A DNA stretch of 64,000 nt from Crocodylus rhombifer (lineage: Eukaryota; Chordata; Crocodylia; Crocodylidae): contig JAVSML010001000.1 in the NCBI GenBank assembly GCA_038503035.1, forward strand, positions 868,397 to 932,396. The letters run 5' to 3'. The notes beneath the pieces were generated by a model. It did no database searches, was not told where the DNA came from, and worked only from the letters and a program-made list of their open reading frames with translations. Position numbers and translations under genes: made by a program. Below are positions 23,071 through 34,442 of the stretch, one piece after another (positions within the stretch are counted from its first letter, which is position 1; each line of letters starts with the position of its first letter).

Positions 23071-23298
23071 CAATAGGCCTGTGCAAAGCAGCTAGTATTT
23101 GCTTTGCATTCAGAGGACAGTGATTCAATTCAGTTGTACAAATCACTGTCCTGAATTGATTTAGCCGAATCTGATGCTGAGATTCGGCTGCCATCAAATC
23201 AACCAAATCTCCAGATCAAACAGGCCCCATTCCCCACCTGCTACCCCAGCCCTGTCAATGGCTGCTACACCCAGCCCCAGCATCCCGGCACTTTAAAA
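23071..23298. mobile_element. Left part of a TIR element, cut by CR1
   Basis: Starts TAGGCCTGTGCAAAGC, the same end as the 7655-8584 element. It carries the GATTCAATTCAGTTG / AATCACTGTCCTGAATTGA blocks and the transition to GGCACTTTAAAAAA seen in that copy. The family sequence stops where CR1 begins (about 23298). No matching right part was found beyond the CR1 3' end near 24237, so the remainder was lost or is unrecognisable. Confidence 0.6.
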
Positions 23299-24237
23299 AA
23301 GTGCTTGGGCTGGTACTCTTCAATATCTTCATTAACGATCTGGCTTTCGGCATCAGATGTGGACTGGCAAAATTCATGGACGACACTAAGCTATGGGGGA
23401 AGGAGGACATGCTGGAAGTCAGGCTGAGGATACAAGCCAACCTGGACATGCTTGCAAAGTGGGCAGACCAAAACCTGATGCCATCCAATGTAGGGAAATA
23501 CAGGGTCTGCCAGCTTGGGAGTAAACAACAGCATCATAATTATAGGCTCAGCAGTGCTACACTTGCTAGCACCACAACCAAAAGAGACTTGGGGGTCCTG
23601 ACTGATCACAAGATGAACATGAGCCACCAATGCGATGATGTAGCCAGCAAAGCAAACCAAACTCTGGCATGCATCCACCGATGCATCTCAAGGAGAACTA
23701 GTGACTTCATCCTCCCATGTTACTCGGCCTTAGTGAGGCCACAGCTGGAGTACTGCGTCCAGTTTTGGGTCCCCCACTTCAGGAGGGTTGTGGATAAGCT
23801 TGAGAGAGTCCAAATGAGAGCCACTGATATGATCAAGGGCAAAGAGAGCAAGCCTTATGAGGAGAGGCTGAGGGACATGGGGCTCTTCAGTCTGGCAAAA
23901 AGAAGGCTCAGGGCTGCCTATAAATCCACCAGGATCTTGGAGAACAGTAGTTTACCACGGCTCCCCAAAGGATAACTAGGTTTAACAGCCACAAATTTCT
24001 AGAAGGCCGATTCAGATTTGATGTAAGGAAAAACTTCCTTGCAGTCCAAGTGTCCAAGGTCTGGAACAGACTACCCTCCAAGTGCTGGTGCAAGCACCTA
24101 CTCTGGATTCATTCAAAAGGCACTTGGATGTTTATCCTGCTGGAATCATTTGATCCCTGCAGACTTCCTGATTTCTGGCAAGGGGACTAGAATCAATGAT
24201 CTCACGAGGTCCCTTCCAGTCTATGAAATTATGAAAA
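23299..24237 (+). mobile_element. CR1 LINE, 5'-truncated within RT
   Basis: Starts in the RT domain at motif B (GLVLFNIFINDL) and runs through motif C, the C-terminal domain and the 3' UTR. It ends TCCCTTCCAGTCTATGAAAT. A frameshift in the C-terminal part near 23960 breaks the frame; the continuation (FRFDVRKNFLAVQVSKVWN-like, about 24010-24070) is in another register. It is inserted in a TIR element. Confidence 0.88.
23301..23975 (+). pseudogene. CR1 reverse transcriptase C-terminal half, motif C FMDD
   Basis: A 224-codon frame. It includes motif C at residues 25-28 as FMDD, so both catalytic aspartates are kept but the usual alanine is Met. It continues with [54 protein letters not shown] and ERLRDMGLFSLAKRRLR. 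The frame ends early with PKG through a frameshift. Motifs A and most of B lie in the truncated part, so the product cannot be active. Confidence 0.82.
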
Positions 24238-24587
24238 GGAATGCTGTGGCTCCAACAGTGGGTCGTTCACTGCACCCAGTCTGTGCTCATGTGGTTTACG
24301 TTAAGCTATGCAAACATAAACCGGGAGCATCATGTGCACCTATTCATTGCTCCCAGGAGCGTTTATGATAAGTCCAGTGTAAGTAACTTGGGTAGGGAAA
24401 TAGCAGCTGGGACTGAGAACAACTAGCAGGTCTGTAGAATGAGAGTTGGTGGGTCATGGGGGGGGGTTGTGGGATAGTGAGGAGGGGATGGCATGTCTGC
24501 ATGGTGGTTTAATAAGTCTATAGGGGGTGGGTTGCAGGGGTTACCCAGAGGTTGGGAGGTTTGGTGTCTAAAAATAGCCCAGCCAGG

Positions 24588-25085
24588 TGTAACAGGCACT
24601 GGATACATCTCTTACTCTTACTCTTGTTTAGGGACTGAGACAAGGGGTGATAGTGGTCTCAACTGGCCCAGAAACATGGAAAGAGCTCAGGAATAGAATG
24701 GAGATGGGACTAGAGAATGTCTGGTCCCTGTGGGGGGACCAGGAGGAACTAGGTACGTATGAGTAGCCAAAATAGCAGTGTCCAGGTGTGGGTAGACAGA
24801 GACAGTGGCCTGAGCCCATAAGAAGCTGGTAAGGTTGATGGCACAGGGACTGCAAGTCCCAGCAGTGGCAGAGACTGGGTCCTGGTATAGGTGTAGGAGT
24901 GGTGTTAATTGATAACATCTGCAAGGCCTTGGCATGGTATAAGGGGCAGTAATAAGCCTGTAAAGTTCTGGGTAATGACACTTGGGCAGCACCATGGGAT
25001 CAGGGATCCCTGGGGTAGCCTCCCTTTCGAAGGATCTGGTAACAAAGTGCGGTAGGTGAGGTGAAGGGAGGCAAATCTGAGAAGC
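24588..25085 (+). mobile_element. LTR family 1, copy B1 (diverged)
   Basis: The plus strand carries family blocks in order: a possible start TGTAACAGGCACTGG (24588), GCCTGAGCCCATAAGAAG (24812), CATCTGCAAGGCCTTGGCAT with GGTATAAGGGGCAG (24916-24945), and GGTAGCCTCCCTTTCG (25013). These match copies A and D in order and strand. Similarity is patchy and no clear end or target duplication was found. Confidence 0.5.
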
Positions 25086-25858
25086 AAGGGCAGAATAGGG
25101 GACGTAGGACACCCCAGCCTTAAGGGGTATATGAATGGCTCCAACTGCCCCTTTGCCATGCCCCAAGCCTTGCAGATGGCATTGACCTTATCCAGTCTAG
25201 GCCTTGCTGTGATTTGGTCCCCCATCCTCTCTGGGCTCTCTACAGCCCCGTCTCTGCACCCCTCCTGCTGCGCCTGGGTTCTCCACAGCCCCGTCTCTGC
25301 GCCCCTCATGCTGTGCCCTCGCTGGCACCGGGGTCTGTGCACCCCAAATGATGTGCCCTCACCAGTCCCACGGTCTCTACACTGTAGTGGGCCCCCAATG
25401 AGGCTTCCTCCTTCCCCAAATAGCCTCACCCAAACCACCTGTGTTATAAACAGCAAACAAACATAAGCCCCTGGGCTATAACCTAATACAAAAGACTAGG
25501 GTGTGCTCTGCCTCTTTAAAAGCATCGAACTTCATCCCCAACACTAAATGTCTACTAGGCAAGGGTACCTGCGGAGCTCATGGAGCCCCATTAGCCCTAG
25601 GTGCAGGCAGTTGCTGTGCCACTGGGCATTTCCTCCCTGAAGGCTCCTTCGCCTCTGGCTGCTAGCAGGACACTATCCTCCCTAGTTCCAGCCTGGGGTT
25701 TATATGGGCCCCTTCTGGTCAGCTGACTATGTACATGTGCAGGCTAATCTGCCCTCTGGCTTGTTGCCCTGGTAACCTGCACCTGGGCTTTCTCTTTGGG
25801 CTCTCTCCCTGGGCAGTTTCTGCTATTCTAGGAGTGGGCACTTTAGTGCCCTGCAACA
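25086..25858 (-). mobile_element. LTR family 1, copy B2 (minus strand)
   Basis: Read on the minus strand it begins TGTTGCAGGGCACTAAAGTG (from 25858 down). A TATA-like segment (CATATAAACC) follows near 25690-25700 after GTCAGCTGACCAGAAGGGG. Nearer the other end are CATCTGCAAGGCTTGGGGCA and GGGGTGCACAGACC. The internal CAGCCCCGTCTCTGC segment is duplicated. The LTR 5' end abuts CR1 sequence, so it was inserted next to or into a CR1. Its 3' end meets copy B1, giving a tail-to-tail inverted pair. Confidence 0.62.
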
Positions 25859-26215
25859 GTCATGCCTCTCAAGGCATTCTCTCACTTGATCTATGTCAAT
25901 TGTGGGCCCGTCTTCTGAGCCGTAGATGCTTTGTGTCCTGTCTGACAGTGTGACCCCCTTGGGTGGGTGGAAAACTGTTGCAAAGTAATCATTTAGGAAA
26001 TCGGCCTTTATTTGGGTGTCAGACATCAGCTGCCCCATTTGATCTCGCAGGGGGCAATGTTGCTTTTGTTCTTCTTCTGCCTTCCCACATATCTGAAGGA
26101 GGACTTTTTATTATCCTTGATTCTGGTGGCTAGCTTGAGTTTGATTGCTGCCTTAGTTTTTCTGGACTGCTCCCTATACATACGGGCTTTTACTCAGTGT
26201 TGACTTGTCACCTGC
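25859..26215 (-). pseudogene. CR1 endonuclease-RT linker fragment
   Basis: The minus-strand frame reads MGQLMSDTQIKADFLNDYF, then ATVFHPPKGV, then DGPTIDIDQVRECLERH, the CR1 linker just before the RT fingers. Upstream, at 26080-26170, are counterparts of KDNKKSFF-type sequence in another frame. The coding similarity ends exactly where LTR copy B2 begins. The rest of this CR1 (RT, C-terminus and 3' end) was not found beyond the LTRs. Confidence 0.75.
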
Positions 26216-26884
26216 CCCCTCTTGAGTAATCCATCACCTCCTCAGTCTCTGATCTAATAATCCCTTCTTTTAAAATGAATAGTTTGTTATGCTGCTTGAC
26301 TGTTATACTGCAAAAACTGTTAAGTGATGGGAGGGTGATAGTACAGTGTAAATAGTGGGGGTTATATGAAGGTTTCATGTGACAGTTATGATTAAGAGTA
26401 AAAAATATTGGGAATATCTGCTTAATCCTTTACTGGAAGAATAAAAGGCCTACAAAATAGAGGTAAGGAAAACTTTTAGCACAGTTTTGTTGTTGGGTTG
26501 TGGGGGGTTTTTTGCAATGCTGAAAGAAAAACAACTTTTAACAATTCTCCTACTGATATAGAATTTACTAGGAACCTGAACCCCAAACTAATGACCCTCC
26601 CCCCCAAAAAAGAAACATATTTCAAGTTATTCTTTCAACATATTATTTTCCTTCAGATTTTCTTCAAAAAGAAGAGATCAAATTTTAATTGATGTCAACT
26701 TTGTGTATGTATGATAGCCTTAAATGTATGTGATAAATTCTACAAGGGAAAATACATGGCAAAAACAGTCTTTTCTTCAAAAACTTTATATTTTGAGAAA
26801 AGGATATATCTCTCTCTACACGTACACACATACACCATTCATGGAGGATAAAAATCTATAGATTAATATAGATATATATCACAC
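26216..26884. other. AT-rich DNA, no feature recognised
   Basis: AT-rich with short homopolymers and an alternating TA/CA stretch at about 26800-26880 (ATATATCTCTCTCTACACG). No gene or repeat ends were seen. Confidence 0.5.
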
Positions 26885-28032
26885 TGTCACGTTGCAGGTC
26901 CTAGGGCTGGCTGTGATCTCCCCTAGCACCCCCTACCGTGCCAAGTTTGCTTCCAAGCACCCTCAAGTCTCGCCTGCCACATCTTGGTCTTTTATTTATA
27001 TATAAGGGAGGCTGTCTTTCATCCCCTTGGTCACGGTTCTCCTGTTATCACTGTCCCCGCTTTGTCATGGGGTCTCTGTGCACCCCAGCCTTATGGGCTA
27101 TGCATGGCTCCAACCACCCCTGTACCATGCCCCAAGCCTCACAGATGTACCAGATGTTGTTTGGTCTGTCTCGCTCTCTGTGCCCTCTCTGGCATTTGGG
27201 CTCTCTGCAGCCTTGTTTCACAACCGTGCCCCACAGATGCTTTGGCTTCCTGCAGCCTTCTCTGATACTGTCCCCCTTTACTCTGAGGCTTCTCACTGCC
27301 CCCCTTTACTCTAGGGCTTCTCATGCTCTGGTGGGCTCCGGTGGCCGTAGCTGTGCCTGGCCCCATTCTCACACTGCGCCCTTAGCTCTGGGGCTTCTTG
27401 TGCCCAGGTGAGCTGAGGTGGCCGTAGCCGTGCCTGGCCCCAACTCTCCTCCTCAGGGTCTCGAACCCTTGCAGATGGGCTCAGGTAGCCATAGCTGTGC
27501 CTGGCCCTTTGCTCTGGGGTTGGGATCTGCGCCCAAAAAATGCTGCACCTTCTCTAGCACCAGGGTCCCCACGCTACCATGGTTCCCCTATGAGGCCTCC
27601 TCCAACCCCGAATAACCTCACCCAAACCACCAGTTGTAAACAGTAAACAGAAGACTCAAGCCCCTTGGCTATAACATAAACCTAAGCCATCTGGCTATAA
27701 CAACGTTCGAGTCACTCCAGGGTTTCTCCGTCTCTCACCCATATTGCATTGTTCAGGCATCTGTCTTTTCCTCACTCAGGCCAAGCTCCCACCCCATTAG
27801 CAGCCAGCAGGGAACTGCCTGCCTGTCCTCAGCCTGGGTTTAAAAGTGAGCCAGGCCCTGCCTCTTCCAGTCAGCTGACTCACAGCGGTTGCCCTAGCAA
27901 CCTGCCCCTGTGCTTCTTCATTACTTCTCTGGCTGCCCTAGTAACCAGCAGCTGAGCTCCCCACTCATGGCTAGGGCTCTCTTCCTAGCTGTTTCCAGTC
28001 TAAGGAGCAAGGCACCCATGTGCTTTGTGGCA
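26885..28032 (-). mobile_element. Solo LTR, family 1, copy C
   Basis: On the plus strand it starts TGTCACGTTGCAG and ends CATGTGCTTTGTGGCA, so the minus-strand LTR reads TGCCACAAAGCACATG ... GCAACGTGACA. Flanks CACAC and CATAC give a 5-bp duplication with one mismatch. Family blocks in reverse are CCCCCTACCGTGCCAAG, CACCCCAGCCTTATGGGCTA, CCCCAAGCCTCACAGATG and CAGTCAGCTGACTC near the U3 TATA equivalent. Repeated GGTGGCCGTAGC(C/T)GTGCCTGG units at 27340-27500 form copy-specific subrepeats. No retroviral gene is next to it. Confidence 0.75.
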
Positions 28033-29334
28033 CATACTTATTAATACATGTAAATACATATTTTTGTTAACACATGTATACACATACATACACACATATA
28101 AGTTTGCATATATCCTTCTTAACACATTTGTATGTATGGTGGAGTTAAGCCTAGTATGGTAATTTATGAAGCCTATGTGTGTTCACTATCACCACTTACT
28201 ACCAAGAGCAGTAAGAGAAAATAATCTGTACTGCAACAGGCTTCTGAAAAGAAGTATGGTCACTGACCCTGTTTATTTATAAACTTAATATTTTTACAGG
28301 ACAACCAAGCAACCTTAACTTATATTAAATTAATTGCTACTTTGTGACAAATATACTTTTCAGGTATCAAGAACTTAAAAAAAACCAAACACAAAGAACA
28401 GGTGTTTTTCCTTTGCTTGCCTTTATAAAAACAACATTTATAAAGAGGTACAGTTTAATACAGTGTACCTGTTCTTGCAGGGTATTGGATGGATATTTTT
28501 AAGTGCAGCTCACTGTAAAAGGTTTGCCTTCCTTGTGTAAAAATAAGTTTAACTGGAAGAATATTTGAATAACTGTTCTCATTGATGGCAATGCACCATC
28601 TAAAACTTACTTAAAATATGGACATTTGAATTTATTCCTAGCTCTAATCCCTCTGTCATCCTGAAGATGAAGCAGTTTTTTTTCTGGATGAATTTACGGG
28701 ATGATACTTACCTATAAAGGGAGCAGTTTGTTCTGTTAAGTCTCTCAAAAAATCATCATATACTGCCATCTAGTTGCTACTACTCAGCTGTGCTGGAAAA
28801 AAAACAAACAAACAAGCCAAACATGAATATTTGGATACACTATTTCCTTAAGATAGAATACAAAAAGATTTTTTAAAGTTTTCCTTACTGCCTAAGTGAA
28901 GTTCATCCTCTCTCTTATTGATATATTATTTTAAATTTTAAAATGTTAATTTTGTTTCAGATATAGATGGCTCTTTTTTTTTTGTAGTGAGAAGTAATGT
29001 GATATGCAAAATATATTATTAAATGGGGGTTAAATATTTCTTTCTTACATAAGGATCTCTAAAAAAAGAGAAAAATGCAATTAAAAGCATAAAACTGAGC
29101 TTGATTTCAACAATAGCTATTACTGCCTTCATACATGAGTGTCATAAGAAATGTCTGATACTAGTAGCAGTATTGCAATTAATAATAGCGTGCATTAAAA
29201 ATCCAAAATCAACAAGGAACATAAGAACATACCTAACTTTACTGGAAGCAAAAGTTCCAGTAAAGTCTATGGGCTACTTATACATGTAAGATTAAGCAGT
29301 TGAAATGTTTAGGCTGATTGAAAAACAAGAATGG
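28033..29334. other. AT-rich DNA, no feature recognised
   Basis: Contains a degenerate TACACATA-type simple stretch at about 28050-28110 and several homopolymer runs. No coding region or transposon ends were recognised. Confidence 0.5.
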
Positions 29335-29640
29335 CTACATAGAATTATAGAATCTACGACTGAAAGGGACTTTCCATGGGCAGGAAGTTATCAGGCTCAA
29401 ATGAGCCCAACAAGGTACTTATCCAGCCTCATCTTAAACACCTCCAAAGATGGCGACTGCACCACCTCTGCTGGGAGTGTGTTCCAGGTTCTGGTAACCC
29501 TTACAGAATTTTTTTCTTATGTCCAGCCTAAATTTTCCCTATATTAGCTTCTGCCCATTGGTCCTTGTCCTCCCTTGAGGTGCCTTCCTGAAGAGTTACT
29601 CTCATAGATCTTGATGGTCACCTCAGTGCTGGATTTAGGT
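29335..29640 (-). mobile_element. CR1 LINE 3' fragment
   Basis: The plus strand reads CATAGAATTATAGAATCTAC, CTGAAAGGGACTTTCCATGG, then AGCCTCATCTTAAACACCTC, GACTGCACCACCTCTGCTGG and CTTATGTCCAGCCTAAATTT. This is the reverse complement of a CR1 3' UTR and the last coding segment. The copy is diverged, with no open frame of note, and is truncated near 29640. Confidence 0.8.
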
Positions 29641-29816
29641 TTAAACTATTTAAACTACAGCATACAGCCTCACAATATAAGGGGCCTCTAAATTTTGTGT
29701 GTGTGAATCATGTAAATTAATATATGAATCCTTTAAATAAAAAAAGAAAAAGGTGTATTTGAGAAAATAAAGTTCCAAGGTTTACCATGTCAGTCCCTCA
29801 CTTCTGTTTTTCATAG

Positions 29817-30483
29817 TGTCGCAGGACACTAAGGTGCCCTGCTCCTAGAAGAACAGAAACTGCCTGGGGAGAGAGCCCAAAAAGAAAGAACCCCAGGTGC
29901 AGATTATGAAGGCAACAAGCTGGATGGCAAATTAGCCTGCACCTGGTCAGTCCCCAGAAAAGTGGTTTCGGGGAGGCTATGTGGGGAAGGAGGATGCCTC
30001 ATTAGGGGCCCACTGCAGCATGGGGGCCCCAGTGCCAGAGAGGGCATGGCATCTGAGGCGCATAGACCCCAGCGCCAGAGAGGGCATGGCATTTGGGGCA
30101 AATAGACCCGGACGCAGAGACAGGGCTGCGGAGATCCCAGAGAGGACAAGGGGGCCAAACCACAGCAAAGCCTAGACTGGACAAGGTCAATGCCATCTGC
30201 GAGGCTTGGGGTGTGGTAAAGGGGTGGTTGGAGCCACGCATATAACCCATAAGTCTGGGGTGTCTTTGGGACATTTATTTTGAAACGGGACCCACAAGGG
30301 GTGGGTGACCTATGGGGTTCAGGGAAGTCCAACAGGACCATGCTCAAGTAGGCTTAAAGGCAGCCTCCCTACTCATTACCATTGCATCAGGACGTGGCAG
30401 GAGAGAATAGAGAGTGCCCAGCAGGCCGTACTGGCACAGTCGAGGGGCCCTAGGGGTAACATGGCCATCCTTCAGGAGCAACA
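29817..30483 (+). mobile_element. Solo LTR, family 1, copy D, with perfect 5-bp TSD
   Basis: Begins TGTCGCAGGACACTAAGGTG and ends CAGGAGCAACA. CATAG lies immediately on both sides (29812-29816 and 30484-30488), a perfect target-site duplication of retroviral size. Family blocks present are CCATCTGCGAGGCTTGGGGT with GTGGTAAAGGGGTGG, CCCATAAGTCTGGGG, AGGCAGCCTCCCTACTC and a CTGGCACAGTCGAGGGG segment. A CAGAGAGGGCATGGCAT unit is duplicated at about 30033 and 30076. The 667-bp length is shorter than copies A and C. Confidence 0.82.
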
Positions 30484-30488
30484 CATAG

Positions 30489-31440
30489 CTGATGAGTTTT
30501 CAGTGCTAGGATTAACAATAACGTAACTGCTTTTAGACCATAATCAGATGGGATCAAAACTCCTCCCTCAAATTAGGGTCTAGGTTCCGAGAATGCAGGT
30601 TGTGTTTCATTTGTTTTCGCTGGTGGAGATGGTACATTTCCTTGTTTTCAGATAGCATATTAGATGTGTTTTCTGCAGATTAGCAATAACTGACCCACAA
30701 CATCACCTCTTATAGCATTTATTAATTATGAATAGTGGACCAGCCTGGTAAATTATTTTTCAATACAAATGCTACAAGACAGTATTGAATACAGAGAAAA
30801 AAGAAACAAAACCCTCCATATATTATATTTGCCATACAAGAAAAACAAAGCAAATAAATACCTGCCTTAAAAATGCTGCTAAATCATCAGTTTTTGTGAA
30901 TAAAAGAAAGGGTAAATCTGGAACCTCCTAAAAAGAAAAGATCAACAGAACAGCCCAGCAGTGCCACAGGCTATGACACCTGTAGCAATCACCAGGTTCA
31001 GTAAACACAGGCATACAGAGTGCTATTGGTTTAGCTTCCACCTGCTCCCTTGCTAAACAGGGAGTGCAGCTGGACAGGGGGTGCACTGGTGCTCTCAGGC
31101 AATGCACATGCACCCCCATGCATCCTGTACACATTGCCCCTTGTGTGTAGACTCTTCAGTATCCCGGGGCAGGGAGGAAATCTCTCAGGAGTGATTTATC
31201 CCTGAGCTTTTGACTCTAAGGAAAGCAGGGCGGGAGCAACACTGCTCCTTGCCTGCTTTCCTTTCCTTTCTGCTGATCAGCTGGAGAAGCTGGGAGTCTA
31301 GCTTGAGGAAACTCTGGCTGTCAGCCCCTCCAGCTTTCCCTTACTACCCAAGTGGCCCAGCTCACCCAGAGCAGAGTGGGGAAAGTCAGGTTGCTATCCT
31401 ATAGCAGCAAAGCTCAGGAGCCTTGCCCCCACAGTAATAT
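30489..31440. other. No gene; unclassified sequence
   Basis: AT-rich up to about 30900, then GC-richer up to the CR1 3' tail at 31441. No coding similarity, terminal repeats or tandem array were recognised. Confidence 0.5.
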
Positions 31441-31531
31441 TTCATAGATTTCATAGACATTAGGGCTGGAAGGGACCTCGGGAGATCATCGAGTCCAGCC
31501 CCCTGCCCAAAGGGCAGGAAGTCAGCTGGGG

Positions 31532-33226
31532 TCATAGGATCCCAGCAAAATAAGCATCCAATTTACTCTTGAAAGCGTTCAATGTAGGTGCTTGAACCAC
31601 CTCCACTGGCAGACTGTTCCAGACCTTGGGGGCTTGGACAGTAAAGAAATTCTTCCTTATGTCCAGCCTGAAACGGTCTTGCAGGAGTTTGTGACCGTTC
31701 GACCTCGTCATCCCTTGGGACGCCCTGGTGAACAAACGTTCCCCCATATCCTGGTGGTCACCCCTGATAAACTTATAGGTGGCCATCAGATCTCCCCTGA
31801 GCCTACGCTTTTCCAGGCTAAAGAGCCCCATGGCTCTCAGCCTGTCATCATAAGATCTGTTTTCCTGACCTCTGTTCATGCGCATGGCTCTCCTCTGGAC
31901 TCTCTCAAGCTTCTCCACATCCTTTTTGAATTGTGGAGCCCAAAACTGGACGCAGTACTCCAGCTGCGGCCTCAACAAGGCCGAGTACAAGGGGAGAATG
32001 ACATCCTGGGATTTGCTCGAGAAGCATCTATGGATGCAAGCCAGTGTTTTGGTCACTTTATTAGCCACAGCACCGCATTGCAGGCCCATGTTCATCTTGT
32101 GGTCAATGATGACCCCCAAGTCTCTTTCTTCTGTAGTGCTAACCAACGTAGCACTGCCAAGCCTATAAGGATGCTGCAGGTTTTTCCTCCCAAGGTGGAG
32201 AACCTTGCATTTTTCGGTGTTAAACACCGTCAGGTTCTCATCTGCCCATTTGCTGAGCTTGTCCAGGTCAGCCTGGATCACCCGCCTATCTTCTGGCATG
32301 GATGCTTTGCCCCAAAGTTTGGTGTCACTGGCGAACTTGGCCAGTCCACTCCTGACTCCAGTGTCCACACCGTTAATGAAGATGTTGAACAGGATGGGTC
32401 CAAGGACAGAGCCTTGAGGGACCCCACTGGTCACAGGGCACCACGATGAGTGACTGCCATCAATTACAACCCTCTGTGTCTGACCACGGAGCCAATTTCC
32501 CAGCCAGTGGATTGTGGTGGAGCCAAGGCCGCAACTGGCCAGTTTGGCCAAGAGGTGATCATGGGATACCAGATCAAAAGCTTTTCTGAAGTCAAGATAT
32601 ATGACATCAATCTCTTCTCCCTCGTCCAGGTGATAGGTCACCTGGTCATAGAAGGAAATGAGATTGGTCAAACAAGACCAACCCGCAACAAACCCATGCT
32701 GGCTATCCATTAGAATGTTAGCCTGGGCCAGTCCCTCAAGGATGGCCTCCTTAATAAACTTTTTAAAGATCTTCCCCAGGATAGAAGTCAGGCTAATGGG
32801 CCTGTAGTTAGCCAGATCCACTCTCCTCCCTTTCTTGAAGATCGGCACCACATTGGCCTTCTTCCAGTCTTTGGGCACTACACCAGAGCACCCGGAGTTT
32901 TCAAAGATCCGTGCCAGGGGCTGGGCTATGACGCTCGCCAGCTCCTTGAGTACCCTGGGGTGCAGATTGTCAGGGCCGGCTGACTTGAAGGTATCCAGCT
33001 TCTCAAGGTGTTCCTTCATGAGGTCAGCATTTATGGAGGGTAGGGGATCCCCATCACCCAGATCTCCCTGTCCCATAGCAGGCATGGGCGTCCCATGGGA
33101 CTGATGAAAGACTGACACAAAGTACCTATTTAATAGGTTGGCTTTTTCCTGGGCGTCAGTTGTCAGTTGCCCCATCTGGTTTAGCAGGGATCCAACATTG
33201 CCCTTGCTTTTCCTCCGGCTCCCCAC
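31532..33226 (-). pseudogene. CR1 ORF2 reverse transcriptase and C-terminus, motif C FASD
   Basis: A 564-codon frame for the RT that copies element RNA at the nicked target. Landmarks: DNLHPRVLKELA (87-97), WKKANVVPIFKKG (121-133), NYRPISLTSILGKIF (140-154), motif A YLDFRKAFD (210-218), motif B GVPQGSVLGP (268-277), motif C FASD (298-301), LACIHRCFSSKSQDVILPL (about 395-413) and the end FKSKLDAYFAGIL. Motif C should be FADD; the second residue of the catalytic Asp pair is kept but the first is Ser, which should abolish polymerase activity. The frame itself is otherwise open. Upstream, the linker is in another frame. Confidence 0.92.
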
Positions 33227-33262
33227 ATAGCTGAAAAAGGACTTTTTGTTGTCCTTGATGCT

Positions 33263-33532
33263 TTAAGCTAGTTGGAGTTCAGTTGCAGCCTTGGCTTTCC
33301 TAGTTTGCTCCCTGCAGGACCGGACCAGTGCAGAATAATCCTCCTTGGAGGTGAATCCTGTCCTCCATCCTTTGTAAGCTTTCCTTTTTAGCCGCAGGAG
33401 GTCCGCTAGGTCCCTGGAGAGCCAGGAGGGCTGCTGTGCCTTCTTGCTGCCTTTCCTCCATGTTAAAATAGATTTAGCTTGTGCATTGAGGATCTCTTCC
33501 TTGAGAAGCAACCAGTCTTCTTGAACTCCCAT
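33263..33532 (-). pseudogene. CR1 ORF2 endonuclease-RT linker
   Basis: Encodes MGVQEDWLLLKEEILNAQ, then PSWLSRDLADLLRLKRKAYK, then ALVRSCREQTRKAKAATELQ, the segment joining the endonuclease to the RT in CR1 ORF2. It is separated from the RT frame by a stop near 33262 (minus-strand GCTTAAAGC context) and from the endonuclease frame by a shift near 33610. Confidence 0.85.
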
Positions 33533-33625
33533 CTCCCTGGGGTCATGGTCCCTGAGGGCCTGACCGACAAGCCTCTTGAGCTTGTCAAAGTCGGCTTTTC
33601 TGAAGTCAAGGACTTCTGTGTTGCT

Positions 33626-34300
33626 TCAGTCAGCTTTACGGCGGATGGTGAAGGTGATCAGCTCGTGGTTGCTGTCACCCAGCTTCCCATCGATCACTAG
33701 GTCACCGATTAGGTCATCCCCCATAGCCAGTACCAGGTCGAACAGCGCTTTGCCTGTCGTTGGCCCATAGACTTCTTGAGTCAGGTAGAGGTCATCCATG
33801 CACGAGAGAAAGCTTTGCGATTGCTCGGATTTTGCTGAGTGTTCTTCCCACAAGATGTCCGGGTAACTGAAGTCACCCATGACAACCAAGGTCCTGGAGC
33901 AAGCGGCCTCAGTCAGTTCCCGGGCAAACTCCTGGTCAAGCTCAGGCCTTTGAGTGGGAGGTCTGTAGTAGACTCCCACTGTTGTGTCCCCTGTGCTGTA
34001 TTCCCCACGAATTTTTACCCAGAGGGTCTCTAGCTGTCCATGCTGGTCGCCAACATCAGCTTGCAGGGACATGTAGCTTTCGTTCACATAGAGAGCTACA
34101 CCCCCGCCCCTTTTGTCAGCACGATCCCTCCTATACAGGTTATAGCCCTCTATACCCGTGGTCCAGTCATGGGTGGAGTCTCACCATGTCTCCGTTATCC
34201 CAATGACGTCATAATTCTTTGCACTGAGCAGGAGGACGAGCTCCTCCTGCTTGTTGCCCAGGCTCCTGGCATTAGTGTACAGGCAGGCAAGTGTCCCCTT
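33626..34300 (-). pseudogene. CR1 ORF2 APE-like endonuclease with premature stop
   Basis: The open part (34087-33626) shows VGVYYRPPTQRPELDQEF, MGDFSYPDILWEE, LFDLVLAMGDDL and LGDSNHELITFTI. Upstream in the same frame are LYTNARSLGNKQEELVLLL, then YDVIGITETW, a TGA, and DSTHDWTTGIEGYNLYRRD. The TGA stands where CR1 proteins have a second Trp, a likely single-base TGG to TGA change near 34180. GDFN has become GDFS and SDH has become SNH, both at catalytic positions, so the enzyme looks dead. Confidence 0.85.
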
Positions 34301-34442
34301 GGGGGCTCTTGCCTTGCCCACAGATTGTGCCAGGGCTGGGGCAGGGGTGGGCTCCCTTAAGTGCCTTGGTCTGCTGGCTTTGCAAGGATTGCTCAGCAGG
34401 CCAGCAGTGGCAGTAGTCCCCCCATCCCCCAGCGGGCTTAGT

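Noticed and set aside
24907..25858. Full provirus with LTRs at both ends
   Set aside because: The two LTR-like segments are in opposite orientation and no gag, pol or env sequence lies between them.
31592..32449. 285-codon plus-strand open frame opposite the CR1 RT
   Set aside because: It is the antisense shadow of the CR1 ORF2 frame; the same shadow appears opposite the young CR1 copy at 53002-53307.
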